Of a stretch of 64,000 nt of DNA, positions 1 to 8,191 are shown piece after piece. The stretch is from Ignatzschineria ureiclastica (GTDB taxonomy: Bacteria > Pseudomonadota > Gammaproteobacteria > Cardiobacteriales > Wohlfahrtiimonadaceae). Numbering within the stretch: the first letter of the stretch is position 1; the number at the start of each line of letters is the position of its first letter. Made by a program: the position numbers and the translations under genes. The DNA is taken from the NCBI RefSeq assembly GCF_003121845.1, contig NZ_QEWQ01000006.1, positions 225,830-289,829 on the forward strand, given 5' to 3'. The notes below the pieces were generated by a model that ran no database searches, was not told where the DNA came from, and saw only the letters and a list, made by a program, of their open reading frames with translations.

Positions 1-1685
1 TTATTCTCTGTCTCATCTGCTTCTCGATCGGGGTTCGATTCTGCCACGATACCGGCACCCGCTTGTACTTTTGCGATACCATCAGCCACATAAGCCGAAC
101 GAATCACAATTGCACTATCGAAATATTCCCCTTCCATCGTAGCTTGAATATAACCAATAGCTCCGCCAAAACTCCCTCGGGCTACTTGTTCATATCGATA
201 GATCTCTTCCATTGCATAACGCTTGGGTGCGCCGGTTAAAGTCCCCATATTCATCACCGCTAAATAGGCATCAATCGGTGAAAGATCATCTCGCAAGCGA
301 CCCACAACTTGTGAAACTAAATGCATCACATAACGATAACGATCGACTTTCATTAAAGCTTTAACTGCAATGGTCTCAGGATCAGAAACAAGCGCTAAAT
401 CCTCTTCTGCCAGATCCACTAACATCAGGTGTTCTGAACGCTCTTTAGGATCATTAATCAAGGTCTCTTCAGCAAGCTGATCTAGCGCGTCATCAATCTC
501 CCCATTAATCATCCCCCGTAACTTAGTACCGGCAATCGGATAGAGCTCTAATTCTCGACTTTTGGGATCATATTTAAGAGAAGATTCTGGCGAAGCACCA
601 AAAAGCGTAAATTCAGGATCATGAAGATAGAAGAGATAAGGACTTGGATAAGCTGTTTTAAGTGCTCGATAACTACTTAAAGGATCCGGACATGGCACTG
701 TAAAAGTACGGGAGGGTACAATTTGCGCTAATTTCCCCGCGTGAATCTGTTCAATATAAGACTCGACTACAGCTTTAAAAGGTTCTCTATCAGGGATTTG
801 AACACCTTTTTTGGGGTCCATCACACTCCGCATATCCCCATCAGCCTGTGGATAACTCTGTGAATATTGTTGATGATAAGAGTGCGTATAACCCTGAGTA
901 GAACCTCTGGATAAAGAAGCTAGTCCATTTTGATTCGCTTTTCTGTCCGTAGGGACTGCTTGAATCGTATGATCTTCTGTGGATAACTCTGGGGATATTA
1001 TGGGGAAATCAGTGTGATGACTCATTCTATCGAGGATAGATTGATAATGCTTTAAATGTTGATTAAAAGATTTATAACTCTCAAGGCGCGTCGTAATTTC
1101 ACTCAAAAAGAGTTCTTCATAGCGACTCTCTTTTGTTTGATGATCTACTGTAATCAAGCCTTCTGCAAGATAGAGAGAAAGATCTCGTTCTCTACCCTCC
1201 TCAGGAATGGTGATTTGATAAACATCCCCGACAAGATCATATCCGAGTAATCCCCCAATAAAGGGAGAAAATTCGGGACTTTTAAGCGCTAATAGCGGAT
1301 CTAAAATAGTCAATACACCTCGTGGGCGAACGGTTGCCTCAAAAGGTAGATCAAATATTGCTTCTTGATCCTGAAAATGAATTAATTCAGCTTTAAAAAT
1401 TTCTTGAAGATACGCAAGTAAATATTCTCCCAAAGTTGTGATTGCTCGGACAGTAACATGACTTTTTAATGCGCTGATCGTAAGCGCTGATTGGGTAATA
1501 ATCAAACTTTTAAGAGCTCGTTGATCATCAGTACTAGCAGATTCAAAGAGTAGGTAAGGCGCTTGTGGATTTTGATGCACAAGCTCTGTAAAGAGTGTGC
1601 AAGGATCAAAATAGTGATCTGCTGATTTTGTCAGTGATTCTGTAAGCGTGAATATTTGTGAACGATTAAAAGTAGTGTAAGGCAT
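1..1685 (-). CDS. trpE: Anthranilate synthase component I, 3' end cut off by window edge
   Basis: Converts chorismate and glutamine-derived ammonia to anthranilate, the first step of tryptophan synthesis, in a complex with TrpG. My translation of 561 codons shows the N-terminal LLFESA segment expected at the Trp feedback site, then the chorismate-binding domain with QIVPSR, FGASPESSLKY, YPIAGTKLRG, DRYRYVMHLVS and NMGTLTGAPK, reaching GAGIVAESNP just before the left edge. It follows enteric TrpE closely but has roughly 60 extra Ser/Gln/Tyr-rich residues between the two halves (about positions 830-1010), which also hold two DnaA-box words. The start is preceded by AGAGGAA. Transcription comes through the trpL attenuator upstream. 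PabB is the main alternative, but the N-terminal match and the Trp leader favour TrpE. Confidence 0.93.
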   Translation of the reverse strand, partial: MPYTTFNRSQIFTLTESLTKSADHYFDPCTLFTELVHQNPQAPYLLFESASTDDQRALKSLIITQSALTISALKSHVTVRAITTLGEYLLAYLQEIFKAELIHFQDQEAIFDLPFEATVRPRGVLTILDPLLALKSPEFSPFIGGLLGYDLVGDVYQITIPEEGRERDLSLYLAEGLITVDHQTKESRYEELFLSEITTRLESYKSFNQHLKHYQSILDRMSHHTDFPIISPELSTEDHTIQAVPTDRKANQNGLASLSRGSTQGYTHSYHQQYSQSYPQADGDMRSVMDPKKGVQIPDREPFKAVVESYIEQIHAGKLAQIVPSRTFTVPCPDPLSSYRALKTAYPSPYLFYLHDPEFTLFGASPESSLKYDPKSRELELYPIAGTKLRGMINGEIDDALDQLAEETLINDPKERSEHLMLVDLAEEDLALVSDPETIAVKALMKVDRYRYVMHLVSQVVGRLRDDLSPIDAYLAVMNMGTLTGAPKRYAMEEIYRYEQVARGSFGGAIGYIQATMEGEYFDSAIVIRSAYVADGIAKVQAGAGIVAESNPDREADETEN

Positions 1686-1805
1686 GATTTGATTCCTCTT
1701 ATTGCGGTTAACTTACTGTTTTATATATGGATATTTTCATCATCCATCATTGATTGAAGGGTTACGGGGATAAACCGAAGACTTCATTCCACAATATGAG
1801 TGCAT

Positions 1806-1831
1806 CAAAAAAGCCCGCATATTGCGGGCTT
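1806..1831 (-). terminator. trp attenuator terminator
   Basis: On the minus strand a 9-bp stem AAGCCCGCA / TGCGGGCTT with a 3-nt loop runs into six T residues. It sits 24 nt after the trpL stop and about 120 nt before the trpE start. The word CGCGGG inside the leader ORF (1876-1881) could pair with CCCGC of this stem, giving an antiterminator. Confidence 0.85.
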
Positions 1832-1854
1832 AAAATCTCTAGGTGACTCTTATT

Positions 1855-1935
1855 TTAACTGACACGCCACCACGTCCCGCGATATTTCATCACAGGCCAC
1901 CAACGGCGAAGTGTTGTTAAAATAGTTGAGGTCAT
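1855..1935 (-). CDS. trpL: trp operon leader peptide TrpL (26 aa)
   Basis: A 26-codon ORF on the trpE strand, start ATG preceded by AAGGAA. The peptide contains two separate Trp-Trp pairs, at residues 12-13 and 22-23, within RRWWPVMKYRGTWWRVS. Four Trp codons in 26 is far above chance, and the ORF lies just before a Rho-independent terminator and the trpE gene, which is the classic layout of ribosome-stalling tryptophan attenuation. Escherichia coli trpL carries one Trp pair; the two pairs here are unusual. The product is not expected to have a function beyond regulation. Confidence 0.88.
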   Translation of the reverse strand: MTSTILTTLRRWWPVMKYRGTWWRVS

Positions 1936-2052
1936 CTTTAAATTCCTTATAAATGGGGGATTTCTCACTTGAAACTAGTGGTTCCTTTTTTATCGTGACA
2001 TTCATAATCTCAAGATAAAAAAAGAACCCTGATCGTTTAGAAGTCTTAGGAT

Positions 2053-2082
2053 ATAATTTGCATGTTTTTTGGAGGAAGTCAA
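2053..2082 (-). promoter_or_regulatory. Possible trp promoter
   Basis: On the minus strand TTGACT (2077-2082) is followed after 17-20 nt by an AT-rich AAATTATAT block that can serve as a -10. It would start a transcript about 110 nt before trpL. The -10 match is only fair and its exact register is uncertain. Confidence 0.35.
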
Positions 2083-2227
2083 CAAATTCTATTTCTAAGG
2101 ATCAGGGTCAAGAGCAGAAACTGAGTTTTATCAAGGGATAGCAGTTACAAAAAATCTCGCTACTATCCTAAAAATTAGAGTGATTTAAATAGGGTCGATT
2201 ATTTTTAATTCCCTATTCAATATTCTA

Positions 2228-3148
2228 TTATTGGGTAGAAGATGAGGATGCTTTTAATGCTGAAAGAATCTCATTCGCTTGCTTTTCGATACTGATTAAG
2301 CCATTACCTGAAAGATACCAAAGTGTTGGGTCAAGATAGACCACTTTAATGGCTTTGCCCTCTTTATTCGTTGCTTTACTGACAACATTGCTTTCAAATA
2401 GAGATTGATCCATCGGCGTTTGACCAATCGCACCACTACGATCTACTACAAAAATAAGATCGGGTTGAATGTTATTCAAATAAGCTTCATCCACTGCTTG
2501 ACGCGCAGGGCGAGCATCTTTATCTTGTTCTGTGGGTTGTGCCGCTTCAGGAGCCGCATTCTTCACCCCTAAAAATTGATGAATAAATTTTGCCGTTCCA
2601 CTTGTGGGCGTTGCCATGTAGTGACCATCATTATGGATCATCACAAGCGCTGTTTCAGGCGATTGCGCAATTTCAGCCCGCACTTGATCTAATTTGCCAT
2701 TCAATGCATCTAATGACGCTTTTGCTTCTGATTCGGCATCGACTAATTCAGCTAATGCCAAGATATTTGTCGCAACAGATTGGGCATAATTATCTGAATC
2801 TACTGTGAAATTAAGCACTTTTCCATATTCGCTTAATTCATCAACACGACCGCCTAAGCGAGGAGAGATCACGATAAACTGCGGTTTTAACTCTGCAAAT
2901 ACCGCTAAATCAGGCGATTTCATTCCACCACTATTTTGAATATCTTTAAGATCTAAATCTGAAAGATAGGTTGGTAAATTCTGTATTGGCAACGCAGAGA
3001 TACTATCCTCTTTACCTAGCGCTTTAAGGGTATCTACAGCACCAAAATCCATGACAATCCCTTTATCCACAGCCATAGAAGGGGAGATAACAGAGAGTGC
3101 TGTCATTAAAGGGAGCATCCAAACACTACGTTTTAACAGAGTTTTCAT
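2228..3148 (-). CDS. Periplasmic siderophore-binding protein, FatB/YclQ/CeuE type
   Basis: A 306-aa solute-binding protein of the FepB/FatB class that would deliver ferric siderophore to an ABC importer in the inner membrane. I start at 3148 rather than the ATG at 3175, because AAAGGA precedes 3148 and the protein then begins with a clean signal peptide MKTLLKRSVWMLPLMTALS ending in SMA. There is no lipobox, so it should be soluble in the periplasm. The mature part has the pattern of the family: GKEDSISALPIQNLPTYL, then LKPQFIVISPRLG near residue 105 and DLIFVVDRSGAIGQ near residue 240. No permease or ATPase gene is adjacent; it stands alone between the trp leader and the pyr leader. A Fur-like box lies about 250 bp upstream. 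The exact siderophore cannot be told. Confidence 0.85.
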   Translation of the reverse strand: MKTLLKRSVWMLPLMTALSVISPSMAVDKGIVMDFGAVDTLKALGKEDSISALPIQNLPTYLSDLDLKDIQNSGGMKSPDLAVFAELKPQFIVISPRLGGRVDELSEYGKVLNFTVDSDNYAQSVATNILALAELVDAESEAKASLDALNGKLDQVRAEIAQSPETALVMIHNDGHYMATPTSGTAKFIHQFLGVKNAAPEAAQPTEQDKDARPARQAVDEAYLNNIQPDLIFVVDRSGAIGQTPMDQSLFESNVVSKATNKEGKAIKVVYLDPTLWYLSGNGLISIEKQANEILSALKASSSSTQ

Positions 3149-3756
3149 TTTTGTCCTTTGATTCAGCAATATCATGGGTTGCCGAGTATTTTTATATATT
3201 TTATTAATTATTAAAGAATGTCTTCTTCAAAGAGTAAAATGCTTTTAATAAGCCACCCTTAATCAACGAATAGGGTAGATAGGTTTAGCAAGCCTATCTT
3301 AGAAATATATCAACGAGATATATTTAAACTTCATAGTTACAGAACACGTCATTAAAGTTTACGTTTTTATTCTCAATTGACTATTTGTCTCTTTTGAGAA
3401 TGATTCTTATTATTATTGAAAATAATCTGCTTGTCTACTCTTTCTATCAAAAATTTTCATATTTTTTTAATAAATCAATGAGATGATTGATGATTACTAT
3501 CTTTTCATATTCAAAAATTATTTTAAATTGTTCCAATACTGCCCCCTTTTTTCCCTTTCCCTCTGAGCCTCCCAAGGACTAACCTTATTATTAATGCCTC
3601 ACCTTCCCTCTCCAATTTCTCTATCGAGGAGCATTAATGATGACTATAAAAGAGTTCCCTTAAGCGAGCCTTAATAGATTTTTTCAAGGTTGTTATCAAC
3701 ATATAGACAGTATTACCCACAAAGTTATCCACAAGCCATATCCTTCAATTAAATGC
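3149..3756. other. Long intergenic region between siderophore-binding protein and pyr leader
   Basis: No convincing gene. It holds a Fur-like box (3396-3414), a possible 5' UTR hairpin for the binding-protein gene (GATAGG / CCTATC near 3275-3300), a pyrimidine-rich block (about 3540-3630) flanked by the inverted words TTAATGC and GCATTAA, and an exact DnaA box at 3725-3733. Confidence 0.6.
3396..3414. promoter_or_regulatory. Fur-box-like sequence
   Basis: GAGAATGATTCTTATTATT matches about 14 of 19 positions of the classical Fur consensus (GATAATGATAATCATTATC), and a further AT-rich near-repeat follows it. It lies upstream of the siderophore-binding protein gene, which is the kind of gene Fur controls. 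It is about 250 bp from the start codon, so the promoter must be distal. Confidence 0.45.
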
Positions 3757-3785
3757 TTTTCATTCCCTATCCACGGTGCTAGAAT
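3757..3785 (+). promoter_or_regulatory. Promoter of the pyrF leader transcript
   Basis: TTTTCA (3757-3762) and TAGAAT (3780-3785) are spaced by 17 bp, placing the transcription start near 3792, about 40 nt before the leader ORF. Four and five of six positions match the sigma-70 hexamers. Confidence 0.55.
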
Positions 3786-3829
3786 ATGTCCAATTTAAAT
3801 GAATGAAAGTGAAATAGGGAGATTTGCAG

Positions 3830-3877
3830 ATGAAACAAACACGTCAAACTCGTTGTTCACAAATCAATCATTCATAA
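3830..3877 (+). CDS. Putative 15-aa leader peptide upstream of pyrF
   Basis: An ATG after a GGGAG-containing stretch opens a 15-codon ORF, MKQTRQTRCSQINHS, ending 8 nt before a Rho-independent terminator. A ribosome finishing this ORF would overlap the 5' arm of the terminator. That is the geometry of pyrBI-type attenuation, in which UTP shortage makes the polymerase pause and lets the ribosome catch up. The two Arg codons are an alternative signal. No homology is known to me; the call rests on position. Confidence 0.5.
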   Translation: MKQTRQTRCSQINHS

Positions 3878-3885
3878 GAGGAATA

Positions 3886-3909
3886 GCCGACAATAGTCGG
3901 TTTTTTTTT
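3886..3909 (+). terminator. Terminator/attenuator before pyrF
   Basis: Stem AGCCGAC / GTCGGTT (five GC pairs plus G-U and A-U closing pairs) with loop AATA, followed by a run of nine T. It lies 27 nt before the pyrF start, so the pyr genes can only be expressed if it is read through or if an internal promoter exists. Confidence 0.8.
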
Positions 3910-3936
3910 GGAAAAATAAAATAAAAGTAGATTGTT

Positions 3937-4647
3937 ATGACAAAACCCATTATTGCCCTCGACTTCCCCAATTATCTCGAAACAAAAGCTTTTCTAGAGA
4001 TGATGCCTAAAGGGGAAGAACTCTATATCAAAATTGGGATGGAGCTCTTCTATAACGAAGGACCTATGCTAGTTGAAACCCTCAAAGCAAGAGGTTATGA
4101 GGTCTTTTTAGATCTCAAACTCTACGATATTCCAAACACCGTAAAAAGTGCTATGATCGGTCTTGCTAAAATGGGCGTTGATATGGTGAATGTCCATGCC
4201 GCCGGTGGAAAACGCATGATGGAAGAGGCGTTAGAAGGCTTAGAGATTGGAAGTGGCAATTCAAAACGTCCACGTCTTATTGCCGTTACTCAGCTGACAA
4301 GTATGAGTGAAAAAGAGATGCAAGAAGAGCAAAATATTCAGACAAGTCTACTTGAATCTGTGATTCACTACAGCAAGATGACCAATAATTCTGGATTAGA
4401 TGGGGTTGTCTGCTCAGCGCTAGAAGCAAAGATGGTCAAAGAGAACACGCGCGATAGCTTCCTTTGTGTCACACCGGGGATTCGTCTAGCCTCTGATGCT
4501 GCAGATGATCAACGCCGGATTATGACTCCTTTTGAAGCAAAGAAAAATGGTTCAAGCTATATCGTTGTAGGTCGTTCAATCACACAAGCGAAAGATCCGT
4601 TAAAAGCATATTACACAGTGAAAGAAGAATGGGAGAGAACAGAATAA
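3937..4647 (+). CDS. pyrF: Orotidine 5'-phosphate decarboxylase
   Basis: Decarboxylates OMP to UMP, the last step of de novo pyrimidine synthesis, as a cytosolic dimer. The 236-aa product has the catalytic D-x-K-x-x-D motif in [12 protein letters not shown] (residues 58-69), the MVNVHAAGG strand and the C-terminal phosphate site YIVVGRSIT. Length is normal for the family. It is the first gene of an operon; its stop overlaps the start of pyrE by one base. An upstream leader ORF and terminator suggest attenuation by pyrimidine supply. Confidence 0.96.
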   Translation: MTKPIIALDFPNYLETKAFLEMMPKGEELYIKIGMELFYNEGPMLVETLKARGYEVFLDLKLYDIPNTVKSAMIGLAKMGVDMVNVHAAGGKRMMEEALEGLEIGSGNSKRPRLIAVTQLTSMSEKEMQEEQNIQTSLLESVIHYSKMTNNSGLDGVVCSALEAKMVKENTRDSFLCVTPGIRLASDAADDQRRIMTPFEAKKNGSSYIVVGRSITQAKDPLKAYYTVKEEWERTE

Positions 4648-5312
4648 TGAATACCAATAATACTGCGAATTTACAACATGATGAAACCGTAAAACATAAG
4701 GTTGCGGAAGCACTGCTCTCTATCGATGCCGTTTCATTATCGCCTAATGATCCTTTTACTTGGGCATCGGGTCTTAAATCACCCATTTATTGTGATAACC
4801 GCCTTATTGTCAGTCATCCTGAAGTGCGGAAATTTATCTCAAAAAATTTGATTAAATTAATCCAAGAGAACTTCCCTGAAGTAGAAGTCATTGCAGGAAC
4901 CGCAACGGCGGGTATTCCTCATGCTTCCTGGGTGAGTGCGGTCTTAGAAAAACCAATGGTCTATGTTCGTAGCTCACCGAAGAAACATGGCCGTGGGAAT
5001 ATGATCGAAGGAATTATTAAGCCGGGCCAAAAAGTCGTGATCGTAGAAGATCTCATCTCAACCGGTGGCAGCTCTTTAACCTGTGCAGATGCACTCAAAG
5101 AAGCCGGTGCTGAAGTGATTGGTGTTGCGGCAATCTTCTCTTACGATTTACCTATTGCAGCAGAAAACTTTGGTAAAGCAGGTTTACATTATGCAACTCT
5201 AAGTAATTATCCTGCACTGCTTGAAACAGCGCTTAGTAAAAATATCATTAGCGAAGAGGAACGTGTTGCCCTCACTGAATGGAATAAAGATCCAAGTAGC
5301 TGGGGTAAGTAA
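4647..5312 (+). CDS. pyrE: Orotate phosphoribosyltransferase
   Basis: Transfers phosphoribose from PRPP to orotate, making OMP, the substrate of PyrF encoded just before it. The 221-aa protein has the flexible-loop segment RSSPKKHGRGN and the PRPP motif VVIVEDLISTGGSS (about residues 125-138). I start at the ATG that overlaps the pyrF stop (TAATG), preceded by GGGAG; an in-frame ATG at 4629 lies inside pyrF and would add six residues. The N-terminus carries about 10 polar residues beyond the usual start. Confidence 0.95.
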   Translation: MNTNNTANLQHDETVKHKVAEALLSIDAVSLSPNDPFTWASGLKSPIYCDNRLIVSHPEVRKFISKNLIKLIQENFPEVEVIAGTATAGIPHASWVSAVLEKPMVYVRSSPKKHGRGNMIEGIIKPGQKVVIVEDLISTGGSSLTCADALKEAGAEVIGVAAIFSYDLPIAAENFGKAGLHYATLSNYPALLETALSKNIISEEERVALTEWNKDPSSWGK

Positions 5313-5317
5313 TCACT

Positions 5318-5713
5318 ATGATATTTGCTTATATTGAATGGGGCGTTGAGCTCTTAGTCGATATTCTCAATATTTTTTCAATTCTTGTACTCTTAATCGG
5401 AGTGGTGAAAGCGGCTTTTGGCTTTATCAAAAATGAATGTTCTAAAGCTGATCGCTTTGCTATCGCTCATAAAAATAATGGTATTAAGATCTATCTCGGT
5501 TCCTATATTCTCTTGAGTTTAGAGATACTCATAGCTTCTGATATTATCGAAACCATTATGAATCCCTCGATTGACGATATGTTAATTTTAGGCGGCATTG
5601 TGGTCATTCGTACTGCCATCTCTTTCTTCTTAGGCAAAGAGATTGAAGCCGGCGAGAGAGAGCGATTAGAGAAAGAACCACTTGACCAAGAATTAATTGA
5701 GACAAAAGATTGA
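5318..5713 (+). CDS. DUF1622 family membrane protein
   Basis: A 131-aa integral membrane protein matching the DUF1622 pattern: an amphipathic start, a first membrane helix (about residues 9-32), a second (about 52-72) in YLGSYILLSLEILIASDII, and a third (about 85-105) containing GGIVVIRTAISFFLGKEIE. The tail is charged and cytosolic. Family function is unknown. It begins six bases after pyrE and has no clear Shine-Dalgarno of its own, so it is probably translated with the pyr operon. Any link to pyrimidine metabolism is only positional. Confidence 0.8.
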   Translation: MIFAYIEWGVELLVDILNIFSILVLLIGVVKAAFGFIKNECSKADRFAIAHKNNGIKIYLGSYILLSLEILIASDIIETIMNPSIDDMLILGGIVVIRTAISFFLGKEIEAGERERLEKEPLDQELIETKD

Positions 5714-5836
5714 TCTAAGATTAGAACATCAGAGATAACGACAATAAATAGCTACGATATAAGCAAGGATGCTATCAATATCGATCAATCATGAACTATT
5801 TATGTTCAACTATTTATGCTCATGATAAAAAACAAC

Positions 5837-5894
5837 AGAGATCTACTTGGGATGTCGCCACACGGCAGTCCTACTCAAATAGATCTCTTTTTTT
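5837..5894 (+). terminator. Terminator of the pyrFE operon
   Basis: Perfect 9-bp outer stem AGAGATCTA / TAGATCTCT enclosing a further imperfect stem (TGTCG-ccaca-CGGCA), followed by seven T. The long two-stage shape recurs elsewhere in the window (42438, 11060). Confidence 0.85.
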
Positions 5895-5941
5895 ATCTCT
5901 ATTTTAAATCTACTCTAAGATCACTCTCTTAGACTTGAATC

Positions 5942-6415
5942 TTAAAACTGAAAGTTCTCTAACCGACTTTGAGCAACCGCTTCCCATCGCGTTCCTGCTT
6001 TACCGTAGTTGGCATAAGGATGGATAGAAATGCCGCCACGAGGAGTAAATTCACCACGCACCTCAAGATAGAGCGGATCCATTAATGTCACTAGATCATT
6101 AAGAATAATATTGACACAATCCTCATGGAAAGAGCCATGATTGCGGAAACTAAAGAGATAGAGCTTCAATGATTTACTCTCAACCATCTCAATGGTCGGG
6201 ACATAAGAGATATAGATTGTGGCAAAATCAGGTTGATTCGTTAACGGGCAGAGTGTTGTAAATTCAGGGCAATGAAAATTCACAAAATATTCTCGTTCAG
6301 GATGCGCATTTTTGAAGGTTTCTAAAATCGCCGGCGAATATTCCGTAGGGTAAATCGTTGCTTGATTCCCCAGTAATGTTAAATTTTCTAATTGTGTTTT
6401 TTTATCCGTTGTCAT
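5942..6415 (-). CDS. queF: NADPH-dependent 7-cyano-7-deazaguanine reductase, short QueF type
   Basis: Reduces preQ0 to preQ1 for queuosine-modified tRNA. At 157 aa it is the short, unimodular YkvM-type QueF rather than the long form of E. coli. It has the nucleophile cysteine in [16 protein letters not shown] (about residue 55), the [16 protein letters not shown] segment (NADPH motif) and HEDCVN. The other preQ genes, queC-queD-queE, are 26 kb away. A preQ1-I riboswitch occupies the 5' UTR and overlaps the Shine-Dalgarno, so preQ1 should shut off translation. Confidence 0.95.
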   Translation of the reverse strand: MTTDKKTQLENLTLLGNQATIYPTEYSPAILETFKNAHPEREYFVNFHCPEFTTLCPLTNQPDFATIYISYVPTIEMVESKSLKLYLFSFRNHGSFHEDCVNIILNDLVTLMDPLYLEVRGEFTPRGGISIHPYANYGKAGTRWEAVAQSRLENFQF

Positions 6416-6424
6416 AATGGATCC

Positions 6425-6458
6425 TTAGTTTTTTATTGTGGGAGGGTTACGAACCACT
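6425..6458 (-). promoter_or_regulatory. preQ1-I riboswitch of queF
   Basis: On the minus strand a GTGG/CCAC P1 stem encloses the loop GGTTCGTAACCCTCCC and is followed by the diagnostic A-rich tail AATAAAAAACTAAGGA. The tail's CTAA and AAGGA overlap the queF ribosome binding site, 7 nt before the ATG, so a translational switch is expected. The loop resembles the TTCGTAACC variant of preQ1-I aptamers. Confidence 0.88.
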
Positions 6459-6682
6459 AAATCAGAGGTGATCATACCATTCTTCGGTTATTGATGACAA
6501 AAAAGGAGAATATATTCCTGTCAAAAATACAGATCTTTGTTGATCCCTCAAATCAACGATGAAGTTATCTCTAACGTTATCTACAAACTAATTTATTAAA
6601 TCCAGCTCTAGAGAATTTACCACTGCGATATCAAAGGAATCGTTTTTTTCAATCCCTTTTTTTATGAGCATTGTGAATAAGT

Positions 6683-6691
6683 TGCTATAAT
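6683..6691 (+). promoter_or_regulatory. Extended -10 promoter of the MFS gene
   Basis: TGCTATAAT is a perfect extended -10 element about 90 bp before the chosen start codon. There is no good -35 hexamer at the standard distance. Confidence 0.5.
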
Positions 6692-6781
6692 ATTTCCCGT
6701 TTTAAACGCTTGAAATTTGCACCTCTGCAAATTCTCACATTCTCTTATTGCATATCTCACACTTGTTCAGAAGGATCTCTT

Positions 6782-7996
6782 ATGACACAGCACAATCACG
6801 TCCCCACAATTGAGAAAGGGGATCGTAAGACGCTTCTCGCATCTACATTAGGCTACGCTATGGATGGCCTTGATATTATGATTCTCGCTTTTGCCTTGAT
6901 GCTTATTAAAGCCGAATTTGGCTTAACAGATGCCGAAGGCGGTATGATTCAGACAATCACCCTAATCGGAACCGTTATCGGGGGAATTGTCTTTGGAATG
7001 TTGGCCGATAAATATGGTCGTGTGCGTGTTTTTAACTGGACAATTCTACTCTTTTCACTCTTCACAGGATTAGCGGCGATCTCTACAAGTGCCGAGATGT
7101 TTACCGTTTTCCGTTTCTTAGCAGGTTTAGGCTTAGGCGGTGAATTTGGCATCGGAATGACATTAGTTGCGGAAACCTGGCCGGCGAATAAACGTTCAAG
7201 AGCAACGGCAGTAGTTGCAATCGGCTTTCAAATCGGGATTGTGCTAGCGGCAGTTGTAGGGTTACTCTCTCCTTATATCGGCTGGCATGGCATGTTTATT
7301 ATTGGGGCATTGCCGGCATTATTAGTGTGGTGGACGCGCCGCAATCTAAGTGAACCTGAAATTTGGTTACAAGTGAAGAGAGAGCATCGCAATAAAATCT
7401 CCATTAAACCGCTGTTTAAAGATACGCGCACAACGCTCACAACTTTAGGTCTTATTATCGCGACAAGCGTACAAAACTTCGGATTTCACGGCATTATGGT
7501 GTGGATGCCAACGATGCTAGCAAAAGAACATGGTTTTACGCTTTCAGGGACTTTCTATTGGACGCTTATTACAACGCTCGGTATGGTGATCGGTACTCTC
7601 ACTTTTGGTTCTGCATCCGATAAATTTGGTCGTCGCCCTGTCTATATTCTCTTCCTTTTAGTCAGCGCTGCTTTTGTTTGGATCTATTTCCAACAATCGA
7701 ATTACTATGTATTAATGTTCTTAGGCGCGATTTTGGGCTTCTTTGTAAATGGCATGATGGGAGGCTATGGAGCCCTTCTCTCTGAGCACTATCCTACCGA
7801 AGCCCGTTCTTCCGCTCAAAATATCATCTTTAATATTGGTCGTGGTATTGCTGGCTTTGCACCTGTTATTATCGGCACCCTTGCAATGCAATATAGTATC
7901 AGCTATGCATTAGGCTTAATCTCCGGCGTATATCTCTTATCGGCACTGGCCTTTATCTTCTTAATTCCTGAAACAAAAGGTAAAATACTCGATTAA
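6782..7996 (+). CDS. MFS transporter, organic/aromatic acid:H+ symporter type
   Basis: A 404-aa inner-membrane carrier with about 12 helices. It shows the MFS signature GMLADKYGRVRV between helices 2 and 3, its second-half counterpart GSASDKFGRRPV, and RFLAGLGLGGEFGIGMTLVAETWP in helix 4, as in AAHS and sialate symporters. The early GYAMDGLDIMILAF also fits that group. I begin at 6782, preceded by AAGGA, because the 24 residues of the longer frame are unlike an MFS N-terminus and overlap the promoter. It is monocistronic. The substrate, probably a small carboxylate, cannot be told. Confidence 0.85.
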   Translation: MTQHNHVPTIEKGDRKTLLASTLGYAMDGLDIMILAFALMLIKAEFGLTDAEGGMIQTITLIGTVIGGIVFGMLADKYGRVRVFNWTILLFSLFTGLAAISTSAEMFTVFRFLAGLGLGGEFGIGMTLVAETWPANKRSRATAVVAIGFQIGIVLAAVVGLLSPYIGWHGMFIIGALPALLVWWTRRNLSEPEIWLQVKREHRNKISIKPLFKDTRTTLTTLGLIIATSVQNFGFHGIMVWMPTMLAKEHGFTLSGTFYWTLITTLGMVIGTLTFGSASDKFGRRPVYILFLLVSAAFVWIYFQQSNYYVLMFLGAILGFFVNGMMGGYGALLSEHYPTEARSSAQNIIFNIGRGIAGFAPVIIGTLAMQYSISYALGLISGVYLLSALAFIFLIPETKGKILD

Positions 7997-8191
7997 GGCA
8001 TATTATCACTATAGGCTATTTATATAAGATGAGGTATCGCCACTTATTAGCATAATTATATAAACAAAATATATTTATATTAAATATTAACATAAACTAT
8101 TTATAAATTAATTGATTAATTCACTTTTACATTGATAATGTTAATATTTATATATTATAATAATAAAATTATAAGCTGCTATAATATAAAT

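Noticed and set aside
1056-1250. 64-codon plus-strand frame with a hydrophobic start
   Set aside because: Antisense to well-conserved trpE; no Shine-Dalgarno.
1968-1984. TrpR operator in the trp leader
   Set aside because: CACTAGTTTCAAGTG has a CTAGT-like half-site but lies inside the transcript and only one half matches.
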